This document shows, one piece after another, positions 8,313 to 15,556 of a stretch of DNA of 64,000 nucleotides. Position numbers and translations under genes: made by a program. This stretch comes from Salinarimonas sp052380005 (GTDB lineage Bacteria > Pseudomonadota > Alphaproteobacteria > Rhizobiales > Beijerinckiaceae), in assembly GCA_052380005.1 (NCBI GenBank), contig JBQTCJ010000012.1, one strand, 5' to 3'. A model generated the notes under the pieces. That model saw nothing but the letters and a program-made list of their open reading frames with translations. It searched no databases and had not been told where the DNA came from. Each line of letters starts with the position of its first letter. The first letter of the stretch is position 1.

Positions 8313-9794
8313 TCATCCTCCCGCGAGGCGCCGTGCCCTCTCGACGAGGGCCGCCTCGAGCCGCGGCACGATCGGGTGCACGCCGCCCGCAGCGCGAAAT
8401 GCCGCGATCTCGTCCGACAGGCGGTCGGGCAACTCCCGGGCCATCGCTCGGGCGCGCGCGACGATTCGCTCGGCATCGGCTCCCAGCGTCGCAGCGAGCG
8501 CAGTCCACTGCCGCCAGCCGACGTCGCGCATCCGGTAGGTGTCGCCGATCTTCATCGCGAGCTTGATCCGGTCGGCGTCGACGTCCGAGTAGGGGAGGAT
8601 GCTCGCCACGTCGTAGAGCGGAGCGAGGCGCACCAGCCCGCCCGCGCCGAGGATGACGGCGTAGTTTTTGGCATGCGCGTCGGTCCCTCCGATGATCCAA
8701 TTGTAGACCAGCGCGTCGATGAAGGTCTGCTCGTCGTCGGGATCGTCCCTGCGATCGTCGGGCTCGTCCTTGGTGCGGCTTCGACGCATGCGGGGATCCG
8801 CGACGGCGCGCAGCAGCCGGACGATGTCGATCGGCCCCGGCCCCCCGTCGCGCTGGTACTTGCGCGCCGGGTGGCTACCCAGCGCTTGGCACAGGTCCTC
8901 CTGATGAGCGCGGAACACGAGGGTCGTCTCGGAGAACATACGCATGACGCGTGCCGCCTCTATTGCTTCCGCAAGTTCCGCTGCGGAAACCGCAGCGGCG
9001 AGGGCGCTCGTGCGCGCGTCGTCCGAAGCCGCGTGCATCGCGGCCTTGGCCGCATTTGCGGCAACCCGCGCCTCTTCCGCTGCTGCGAGGTCTGCGGTTC
9101 GCACCCGGTCGTATCGCTCCAGCACGATCGCCGTCACGTCCTCGAACCGCATCACCTCAGAGGTCGCGGTCGGGAGGCCGAGCGCGCGGGCGAGGCGCAG
9201 GCAGAGATGCTCGTTCTCCGCATGCCCGTCGAGGTCGGGCGTGGGAGGCTTGAGGATGTGCGTCGTGGGCGTGCGCCCCTGCGGGACGCCCCAGCGACTC
9301 CCGTCGCGGAGCAACGCCGTCTTGGGTTGCGCGCCGGCGAGCGAGAACTGCCCGATGTCACCGGGGGCGCGCCAAGCCGAGATGTCCGCGCGCAGGCGGC
9401 GCAGGCGCTCGGCGACCTCCGCCTCGCTCAGCCACGCGACCTCCGCCGGCCCCTTTCGGGTCGCCGCCTCCAGGCGCTCCGGCCGCACGAACTGCACGGC
9501 GCCCGGGCAGTCCTCGCCGACCTGCCCGACGAGGGCGAAGGCGTTGCGGGCAGAGACCTGGAAGCGCCGCCCCCAGGCGGCGAGCACGCGCTCGTTGTCG
9601 GGCAGCAGCCCCCAGATGAACGAGTCGATCGCCGCATGCGGATGTTCCGCGGCGGCGAGCGGCATCGAGAGCGAGAGCGGGTAGGCCCCCGGGGCCTCGC
9701 GCCAGCTCGCGGCGTAGCCGAACGTCAGCCGTCCGCGTGCCTGCCGCACCACGCCCGCCTCGCGGCCGTCCATGAGGACGACGAGCTCGCTCAC
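8313..9794 (-). CDS. hipA: HipA-family serine/threonine kinase toxin with an alanine-rich insertion
   Basis: A 493-residue HipA-type kinase. In E. coli HipA inactivates glutamyl-tRNA synthetase by phosphorylation and induces dormancy. Visible landmarks: WGLLPDNERVLAAWG near residue 61, FSLAGAQPKTALL near 150, LKPPTPDLDGHAENEHLCLRL near 181, LERYDR at 225-230, HQEDLCQALG at 297-306, the catalytic segment GGTDAHAKNYAVI, and the metal-binding LYDVAS. The GTG start at 9794 overlaps the hipB stop (GTGA). The protein is about 50 residues longer than E. coli HipA because of an alanine-rich, probably helical insertion at residues 231-296, between ERYDR and HQEDLCQALG. Catalytic residues are intact, so it is probably functional. 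Confidence 0.9.
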   Translation of the reverse strand: MSELVVLMDGREAGVVRQARGRLTFGYAASWREAPGAYPLSLSMPLAAAEHPHAAIDSFIWGLLPDNERVLAAWGRRFQVSARNAFALVGQVGEDCPGAVQFVRPERLEAATRKGPAEVAWLSEAEVAERLRRLRADISAWRAPGDIGQFSLAGAQPKTALLRDGSRWGVPQGRTPTTHILKPPTPDLDGHAENEHLCLRLARALGLPTATSEVMRFEDVTAIVLERYDRVRTADLAAAEEARVAANAAKAAMHAASDDARTSALAAAVSAAELAEAIEAARVMRMFSETTLVFRAHQEDLCQALGSHPARKYQRDGGPGPIDIVRLLRAVADPRMRRSRTKDEPDDRRDDPDDEQTFIDALVYNWIIGGTDAHAKNYAVILGAGGLVRLAPLYDVASILPYSDVDADRIKLAMKIGDTYRMRDVGWRQWTALAATLGADAERIVARARAMARELPDRLSDEIAAFRAAGGVHPIVPRLEAALVERARRLAGG

Positions 9795-10093
9795 GGGCCG
9801 CGGCCCCGGGCGCGGGTGATGATGGCGTCGATGTCGGGCGCCGTCACCGGCTCGCGCGCCGCGTCGGTGCCGCCGCCGCGCGCGTCCGGCGCCGTCAGCG
9901 CGACATCCAGCGCGGCGAGCACGCGCAGCACGAGCCCGAGGCTCGCCCCCGGCTTGCCGCGCTCGACCTCGCCGAGCCACAGCCGGCTCACGCCGACGCG
10001 CGCGGCGAGCGTCGCCTGGTCGAGGCCCGCGGCACGACGCCGGGCGCGAATCAGCGCGCCGACATCCGCCGGGGTGCGGAGCGGTACGTTCAT
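9791..10093 (-). CDS. hipB: HipB-type Xre antitoxin
   Basis: A 100-residue protein with a Xre/Cro helix-turn-helix at about residues 10-65: LIRARRRAAGLDQATLAARV, then GVSRLWLGEVERGKPGASLG. The tail carries no enzyme signature and is presumably the HipA-binding part. It precedes hipA with a 4-bp overlap, the standard order for this module. A 16-bp palindrome at 10134-10149, about 40 bp upstream of the start, is the likely autoregulatory operator. Confidence 0.88.
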   Translation of the reverse strand: MNVPLRTPADVGALIRARRRAAGLDQATLAARVGVSRLWLGEVERGKPGASLGLVLRVLAALDVALTAPDARGGGTDAAREPVTAPDIDAIITRARGRGP

Positions 10094-10133
10094 GGCCGCG
10101 CATCCATGCGAGCGATCGCTTCCATCCCTAGAA

Positions 10134-10149
10134 GTAAGCGATAGCTTAC
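10134..10149 (-). promoter_or_regulatory. Probable HipB operator
   Basis: Perfect inverted repeat GTAAGC-GATA-GCTTAC lying 41 bp upstream of the hipB start. Related AGCGAT half-sites flank it on both sides (about 10111-10116 and 10163-10168). Xre antitoxins of hip loci bind short dyads of this kind near their own promoter. Confidence 0.65.
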
Positions 10150-10210
10150 ATCACAGGATGCAAGCGATCAATGACATTCAGCGTGCCCCCAGCGTCGGCC
10201 GACACGCGGG

Positions 10211-11467
10211 TCAGCGCTCCGCCTCCACCACGTTCCCGGCATAGTCCAGCCGTCCCAGGGGCCCCGGCCGCCATTCGTGCACGGCGAGCAGCTCGAGGTC
10301 GACCTCGCCCGCCGCGTCGAAGCGCACGGGGCCGAGCGCGGTGTCGACCGGTGCCTCGCGCAGGCGCGCGGCGATCGCCTCGCCCTCGGCGGGGCCGACC
10401 GCGTTCGCCGCCGCGGCGATCGCCTCGACCGCCGCGTAGGCGCGCAGCGCCATCGGGTGGAGCGTCTCGATGACGTCCTCCGCGGCGAGGATGGGCACGA
10501 CGCTCGGCGCAGAGACGACCGCGGCCGACGCCTCGGTCTCCTCTGCGGTGCCCTCGCTCGCCTGCGCGGCCGCCGCCGCCTCGGCGAGTATCGCCCCGGC
10601 GATCGTCGTCGCGGCCGCGTTGCCGGCGGTATCGCCGGCGGCCGTCATCAAGGTGCCCGCGGCGAGCGCCGGGTCGAGATCCGCGAAGACGGGGGAGACG
10701 ATGGCGTCGGTCGCGACCAGCACCGCCCGCGAGCCCGCGGCGCGCAGGTCGCGCAGCAGCAGCGCGGCCTCGGGCGCGAGCCCGCCGAAATAGACGAAGT
10801 CCGGCTCGGCCGCGGCGATGCGCTCGGCGAGCCCGCGATAGGACGGCTCGCCGGCGTCCAGCCCCTCGTAGAACACGTCGACGATGCCGGCTGTGTCGAG
10901 GGCGGCACGGGTGGTGTCGGCGACGCCCTTCCCGAAGCCGGTCTTGTCGTGGACGATCGCGACGCGCGCATCCGGGTCTCGCGCCGCGACGTGCCGGGCG
11001 GCGAGCGTGCCTTGCGCCGAATCGGAGGGCGCGAGGCGCAGCACGTTCCAGGCCGCGCCCTCGGTGAGTCGGGGCTCGCCGACCGCGGGGGTGATCATCG
11101 GCACCCCGGCCTGCGCATAGATCGGCGCCGCCTCGAGCGAGGGGCCGGCGGTGACGTGGCCGATCACCGCGACGAGGTCGGGAACCTCGGCGACGAGCGC
11201 GCCCGCCACCGTGCGCGCCCGGGTGGGGTCGCCGATGTCGTCTCGCACGATGATCTCCACCGGCTCGCCGCGGATGCCGCCGCGCGCGTTGATGGCCTCC
11301 GCCGCGCGGGCGGCGCCCGTCTCCAGCATGGCGCCGAAGGCGGCGAGCGGCCCGCTCTGCGGGGCGACGACCGCGATCGGCGCCTGCGCGCGCGCCGGCG
11401 CGGACGCGCAGAGCGCCGCGACCAGGACGGCGGCGGGGACGGCAAAGGCCGGCGGCTTCGGCATCAT
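10211..11467 (-). CDS. Branched-chain amino acid-type ABC transporter substrate-binding protein
   Basis: A 418-residue periplasmic binding protein of the LivJ/LivK type (type I fold). A Sec signal peptide covers about the first 27 residues (FAVPAAVLVAALCASAPARA). The mature part starts with APIAVVAPQSGPLAAFGAML and has INARGGIRGEPVEIIVRDD, ARTVAGALV and VIGHVTAGPSLEAAPIYAQ. The ATG at 11467 has a GAAGGGA ribosome-binding site about 10 bp upstream. An alanine-rich linker (residues 300-340) is less conserved. No permease or ATPase genes are adjacent, so it is an orphan; its ligand cannot be told from sequence. It is divergent from ccoN. Confidence 0.82.
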   Translation of the reverse strand: MMPKPPAFAVPAAVLVAALCASAPARAQAPIAVVAPQSGPLAAFGAMLETGAARAAEAINARGGIRGEPVEIIVRDDIGDPTRARTVAGALVAEVPDLVAVIGHVTAGPSLEAAPIYAQAGVPMITPAVGEPRLTEGAAWNVLRLAPSDSAQGTLAARHVAARDPDARVAIVHDKTGFGKGVADTTRAALDTAGIVDVFYEGLDAGEPSYRGLAERIAAAEPDFVYFGGLAPEAALLLRDLRAAGSRAVLVATDAIVSPVFADLDPALAAGTLMTAAGDTAGNAAATTIAGAILAEAAAAAQASEGTAEETEASAAVVSAPSVVPILAAEDVIETLHPMALRAYAAVEAIAAAANAVGPAEGEAIAARLREAPVDTALGPVRFDAAGEVDLELLAVHEWRPGPLGRLDYAGNVVEAER

Positions 11468-11518
11468 CGCGATTGGTTCCCTTCCGCTACGCATTTCCCG
11501 GCCGAGAATGCCCTCTCA

Positions 11519-11532
11519 TTGACCGAGATCAA
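11519..11532 (+). promoter_or_regulatory. FNR/FixK box (anaerobox) of the ccoNOQP operon
   Basis: TTGAC-CGAG-ATCAA is a dyad match to the FNR/FixK consensus TTGAT-N4-ATCAA with a single deviation. It lies 98 bp upstream of the ccoN start, as in many alphaproteobacterial cbb3 operons, where it drives induction at low oxygen. Confidence 0.85.
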
Positions 11533-11629
11533 GGCCCGATCGGGGCCGTTCCAACAATGGTTCCCGCAAGGCCCGGACCACCTCGTCCGGGCGCGTGTCA
11601 GTCACGGCAGCATCTCGAGGGGATTTCCC

Positions 11630-13300
11630 ATGGCCTCCATCGGCGCATCGCCGGTCGCTCCAGGCAAGAGGATGACGCTCGGCGAAGGGGGGAGCGCGCT
11701 CGCGTTCGCGGCGCTCGCGCTCCTCTCCATCGTCGTCGCCGCCAAAGCCTGGGAAGCGGCCTACGCCTTCCACGCCTACCTGTTCGCGGCGGCCTCCGTC
11801 GCGGCGGTGTTCGCGATCATGAACCGCTACAACGATCGCCCCGCGACGCTGCCGCCGCAGGAGATCGACGGCAAGCCCAACTACAACATGGGTCCCGTCA
11901 AGTTCGCGACCATCGCGGCCATGGTCTGGGGCATCGCCGGCTTCACCGTCGGCGTGCTGATCGCGTTCCAGCTCGCCTTCCCGGCGCTGAACTTCGATCT
12001 CGCCTTCCTCAACTTCGGCCGCATGCGCCCGCTGCACACATCGGCGGTGATCTTCGCGTTCGGCGGCAACGTGCTGCTGGCGACCTCGCTCTACGTCGTG
12101 CAGCGCACGAGCCGCGCACGGCTCGCCGGCGACATCACGCCCTGGTTCGTGGTGCTGGGCTACAACTTCTTCATCCTGATCGCCGGAACGGGCTACCTCC
12201 TCGGCATCACGCAGTCGAAGGAGTACGCCGAGCCGGAGTGGTACGCCGACCTGTTCCTCACGGTCGTGTGGGTCGCCTACCTGCTGATGTTCCTCCTCAC
12301 GCTCAGGAAGCGCAAGGAGCCGCACATCTACGTGGCGAACTGGTTCTACCTCGCCTTCATCGTCACGATCGCGATCCTGCATCTCGGCAACAACGCCGTG
12401 ATCCCGGTGTCTCTGTTCTCGTCGAAGTCCTACCAAGTCTGGTCGGGCGTTCAGGACGCGATGGTGCAGTGGTGGTACGGCCACAACGCCGTGGGCTTCT
12501 TCCTCACCGCCGGCTTCCTGGCGATCATGTACTACTTCGTCCCGAAGAGGGCCGAGCGGCCGGTCTACTCCTACCGCCTGTCGATCATCCACTTCTGGGC
12601 GCTGATCTTCCTCTACATCTGGGCCGGCCCGCACCACCTCCACTACACCGCCCTGCCGGACTGGACGCAGACGCTCGGCATGGTCTTCTCGATCATGCTG
12701 TGGATGCCCTCCTGGGGCGGCATGATCAACGGCCTGATGACGCTCTCGGGCGCCTGGGACAAGCTGCGGACCGACCCGGTCCTGCGCCTGATGGTCGTCT
12801 CCATCGCCTTCTACGGCATGTCGACCTTCGAGGGCCCGATGATGTCGATCAAGGTCGTGAACTCGCTGTCGCACTACACCGACTGGACCGTCGGCCACGT
12901 GCACTCGGGCGCGCTCGGCTGGGTCGCGTACATCTCCTTCGGCGCCATCTACTGCCTCGTGCCCTGGCTCTGGAACCGCGAGCGGCTCTACTCGCTCAAG
13001 CTGGTCAACTGGCACTTCTGGATCTCGACGCTGGGCATCGTGCTGTACATCTCGTCCATGTGGGTCGCCGGCATCATGCAGGGCCTGATGTGGCGTGCGT
13101 ACACCGCGCTGGGCTTCCTCGAGTACTCGTTCATCGAGACCACCGAGGCGATGCATCCCTACTACGTGATCCGCGGCCTGGGCGGGGTCTTGTTCCTGTC
13201 GGGCGCACTCATCATGGTCTACAACCTGGTCATGACCGTTCGCGCGGTGAAGCCGGTCGCCGAGGCCGAGCCGAAGTCGCCGCTCGTCGCGGCCGAGTAA
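11630..13300 (+). CDS. ccoN: cbb3-type cytochrome c oxidase subunit I
   Basis: The 556-residue catalytic subunit of the high-affinity cbb3 oxidase, which reduces oxygen to water at a haem b3/CuB centre in the inner membrane. About twelve membrane helices are visible. Haem and copper ligand regions include RPLHTSAVIFAFGGN, VQWWYGHNAVGFFLTA, IWAGPHHLHYTALPDW and DWTVGHVHSGALGWVA. The ATG at 11630 has a GAGGGGA ribosome-binding site; the long open frame upstream is antisense to the binding-protein gene and is not coding. It leads the operon ccoN-O-Q-P behind an anaerobox. The ccoGHIS maturation genes are not in the window. Confidence 0.97.
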   Translation: MASIGASPVAPGKRMTLGEGGSALAFAALALLSIVVAAKAWEAAYAFHAYLFAAASVAAVFAIMNRYNDRPATLPPQEIDGKPNYNMGPVKFATIAAMVWGIAGFTVGVLIAFQLAFPALNFDLAFLNFGRMRPLHTSAVIFAFGGNVLLATSLYVVQRTSRARLAGDITPWFVVLGYNFFILIAGTGYLLGITQSKEYAEPEWYADLFLTVVWVAYLLMFLLTLRKRKEPHIYVANWFYLAFIVTIAILHLGNNAVIPVSLFSSKSYQVWSGVQDAMVQWWYGHNAVGFFLTAGFLAIMYYFVPKRAERPVYSYRLSIIHFWALIFLYIWAGPHHLHYTALPDWTQTLGMVFSIMLWMPSWGGMINGLMTLSGAWDKLRTDPVLRLMVVSIAFYGMSTFEGPMMSIKVVNSLSHYTDWTVGHVHSGALGWVAYISFGAIYCLVPWLWNRERLYSLKLVNWHFWISTLGIVLYISSMWVAGIMQGLMWRAYTALGFLEYSFIETTEAMHPYYVIRGLGGVLFLSGALIMVYNLVMTVRAVKPVAEAEPKSPLVAAE

Positions 13301-13315
13301 GGGGAGGGGCGGAAA

Positions 13316-14053
13316 ATGTCTCTCTGGAACAAGCACGCGATCTTCGAGAAGAACTCGGTCGTCCTGGTGGCCGGCATCATCGGCGTCGTCGCCATCGGCG
13401 GCATCGTCGAGATCGCCCCGCTCTTCTATCTCAAGAACACGATCGAGGAGGTGGAGGGCATGCGGCCCTACAGCCCCCTCGAGCTCGCCGGGCGCAACAT
13501 CTACGTCCGCGAGGGCTGCTACAACTGCCACAGCCAGATGGTGCGCCCGCTGCGCGACGAGGTGGAGCGCTACGGCCACTACTCGCTCGCGGCCGAGTCC
13601 ATGTACGACAAGCCCTTCCAATGGGGCTCGAAGCGCACGGGGCCCGACCTCGCGCGCGTCGGCGGAAAGTACTCGGACGCCTGGCACGTGGCGCACCTGG
13701 TCGACCCGCGCTCCGTCGTGCCGGCCTCGATCATGCCGGGCTACCCCTTCCTGTTCGAGACGCCGCTCGACTTCGACACGATCGGCACGGATCTCGCCGT
13801 GCAGGCGGCGATGGGCGTCCCCTACACCGAGGAGATGATCGCCAACGCCCGCACGGACGTGATCATCCAGGCCACCCTGGACGATCCCGACCAGGCCGGC
13901 CTGCTCGAGCGCTACCCGAAGGCGCAGGCGCGTTCCTTCTCGGGCCGCACCGACGGGGTCGTCACCGAGGGCGACGCGCTCGTCGCCTACCTGCAGACGC
14001 TGGGCACGCTGGTCGATTTCTCGACCTACGACGGCCAGGCGAACGTGCGCTGA
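13316..14053 (+). CDS. ccoO: cbb3-type cytochrome c oxidase subunit II (mono-haem cytochrome c)
   Basis: A 245-residue membrane-anchored cytochrome c. An N-terminal membrane anchor lies at about residues 15-38 (VVLVAGIIGVVAIGGIVEI). The single haem-binding motif is in EGCYNCHSQMVRPLRDE (CXXCH), and a methionine ligand is expected in the later region SIMPGYPFLF. It passes electrons from CcoP to CcoN. The start lies 15 bp after the ccoN stop, with a GGGAGGGG ribosome-binding site between them. Confidence 0.96.
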   Translation: MSLWNKHAIFEKNSVVLVAGIIGVVAIGGIVEIAPLFYLKNTIEEVEGMRPYSPLELAGRNIYVREGCYNCHSQMVRPLRDEVERYGHYSLAAESMYDKPFQWGSKRTGPDLARVGGKYSDAWHVAHLVDPRSVVPASIMPGYPFLFETPLDFDTIGTDLAVQAAMGVPYTEEMIANARTDVIIQATLDDPDQAGLLERYPKAQARSFSGRTDGVVTEGDALVAYLQTLGTLVDFSTYDGQANVR

Positions 14054-14063
14054 GGAGGCCGCC

Positions 14064-14216
14064 ATGGAGACCTATTCGCTTCTCGCCTCCTTCGCGCAGA
14101 CCGGCGGGCTCCTGATCTTCATCTTCGGGTTCCTGCTCGTCATCGCCTACGCGCTCATGCCGTCCAACCGCTCGACCTTCGACAAGGCCGCGCGGACGCC
14201 GATCGAAGAGGATTGA
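14064..14216 (+). CDS. ccoQ: cbb3-type cytochrome c oxidase subunit CcoQ
   Basis: A 50-residue single-span membrane protein starting METYSLLASF, with the membrane segment GGLLIFIFGFLLVIAYAL and a short charged tail ending in PIEED. CcoQ stabilises the cbb3 complex. It is identified by size, topology and position between ccoO (10 bp upstream) and ccoP (4 bp downstream). A GAGGAGG ribosome-binding site precedes the ATG. Confidence 0.9.
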   Translation: METYSLLASFAQTGGLLIFIFGFLLVIAYALMPSNRSTFDKAARTPIEED

Positions 14217-14220
14217 GGTC

Positions 14221-15096
14221 ATGGCCCAGAACAAGCAGGACATCGACAAGGTGACCGGGGTCTCGACCACGGGTCACGAGTGGGACGGCATCACCGAGCT
14301 GAACAACCCGCTGCCGAGGTGGTGGCTGTGGCTGTTCTACATCACCATCGCTTTCTCGGCGATCTACGTGCTGCTCTACCCGGCCATCCCGCTGGTAGGG
14401 TCGGCGACGGGCGGCATCCTCGGCTGGAACTCGCGCTCCGCGGTGGTGAACGACCTCGAGCGCCTCGACGCCTCCCGCGGCGGGGACATCGCGGCGCTGC
14501 GCGACGTCGAGCTCGCCTCGATCGAGGAGAACCCGCAGCTCCTCGCCTTCGCCCAGGCCTACGGGCGTGCGGCCTTCGGCGACAATTGCTCGGCCTGCCA
14601 CGGCGCCGGCGGCGGCGGGGCGACGGGGTTCCCCAACCTCGTGGACGACGATTGGCTCTGGGGCGGCTCGCTCGACGCGATCCACCAGACGATCACCTAC
14701 GGCATCCGCTCGACGCCGATGGAGACGCGCTTCGGCAACATGCCCGCCTTCGTCCGCGAGGGCTGGTTCGGCCGCGAGGACGCGATCGTGCTCGCCGACT
14801 ACGTGCGGTCGCTGTCCGGCCTCGAGACGTCGGCCGGCTTCGATCCGACGCAGGGTGCAGAACTCTTCGCCACCAACTGCGCCGCCTGCCACGGCGAGAC
14901 CGGCGAGGGCATCCGCGACCTCGGCGCCCCGAACCTCACCGACGGCATCTGGCTCTACGGCTCGGAGCGGGAGGTGATCCTCGAGGGCCTCGTCAACGGC
15001 CGCGGCGGGATGATGCCGCACTTCGGCGAGCGCCTCGACGACGCCACCGTGAAGGCGCTGTCGGTCTACGTGCACACGCTGGGCGGCGGCGAGTGA
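14221..15096 (+). CDS. ccoP: cbb3-type cytochrome c oxidase subunit III (di-haem cytochrome c)
   Basis: A 291-residue di-haem cytochrome c. The N-terminus carries the family motif STTGHEWDGITELNNPLPRW (near residue 17) just before the membrane anchor WLWLFYITIAFSAIYVLLYP. Two CXXCH motifs follow: CSACHGAGGGG (about 122) and CAACHGETGEG (about 220). It receives electrons from the bc1 complex through a soluble cytochrome and hands them to CcoO. It is the last gene of the operon and is followed by a terminator at 15134-15167. Confidence 0.97.
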   Translation: MAQNKQDIDKVTGVSTTGHEWDGITELNNPLPRWWLWLFYITIAFSAIYVLLYPAIPLVGSATGGILGWNSRSAVVNDLERLDASRGGDIAALRDVELASIEENPQLLAFAQAYGRAAFGDNCSACHGAGGGGATGFPNLVDDDWLWGGSLDAIHQTITYGIRSTPMETRFGNMPAFVREGWFGREDAIVLADYVRSLSGLETSAGFDPTQGAELFATNCAACHGETGEGIRDLGAPNLTDGIWLYGSEREVILEGLVNGRGGMMPHFGERLDDATVKALSVYVHTLGGGE

Positions 15097-15133
15097 GCCG
15101 CGGCCGACGATCGGCTGGATGACGACGAAGACC

Positions 15134-15167
15134 GCGGCGGGTCCCATGGGGCCCGCCGTTTCTCTTG
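15134..15167 (+). terminator. Rho-independent terminator of ccoNOQP
   Basis: Hairpin with outer arms GGCGGG (15136-15141) and CCCGCC (15152-15157) and an inner CCCATGGG palindrome, followed by GTTTCTCTT. It begins about 40 bp after the ccoP stop. Confidence 0.8.
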
Positions 15168-15170
15168 GGC

Positions 15171-15425
15171 TCATGCCTCCTGTCGGCCCGACCCGCTTTG
15201 ATCCCGCCGGGCCTCCGCGCGCCGCTCCGCGAGGAAGGAGTCCACGCTCGCTTCGCCGCGCGTGGCGATGGAGCGCGCGATCGCTCGCGCTTCCGCGAGG
15301 TTCTCGTTCAGGGTCTCCCGAGAGACCGCCTCGCCCGTCGCAGGACGGCGCACGTCGCTGCTCGGCTCCACTATGGGCTTCGATGGACTGTCGTCTTGAC
15401 CGTCCAGTGGGTTCGAGGTCGTCAC
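15171..15425 (-). CDS. Small hypothetical protein downstream of the PD-(D/E)XK-like gene
   Basis: An 84-residue protein that I do not recognise. The first 35 residues are polar and probably disordered; the rest is a predicted amphipathic helix (SRETLNENLAEARAIARSIA), followed by a charged helix AEASVDSFLAERR-like segment. The GTG at 15425 is chosen because a GGAGG ribosome-binding site precedes it at the right distance; the open frame upstream has no such site. It lies 131 bp downstream of, and on the same strand as, the 466-residue gene. The helix-rich layout would suit an antitoxin or a regulatory partner, but nothing in the sequence proves this. Confidence 0.5.
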   Translation of the reverse strand: MTTSNPLDGQDDSPSKPIVEPSSDVRRPATGEAVSRETLNENLAEARAIARSIATRGEASVDSFLAERRAEARRDQSGSGRQEA

Positions 15426-15556
15426 GGTCGTGCCTCCGTCATTCGGCTCGTCGCGGGCCTGCCAGCCTCGCGACCATGGATCTTGGCGGGCTCGACCGGC
15501 GGGCCGCCGCGCCCGGCGAGGCGAGCCGCAGCGTCGGACGCGCTTTCGGAACACCC

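Noticed and set aside
10277..11629. Upstream in-frame extension of ccoN to 10277
   Set aside because: It is antisense to the substrate-binding protein gene and adds 450 residues unknown in CcoN; the ATG at 11630 has a good ribosome-binding site.
11516..14065. Minus-strand open frame of 849 codons across ccoN and ccoO
   Set aside because: Antisense to clearly conserved oxidase genes; composition (Arg, Asp, Val, His) is that of a shadow frame.
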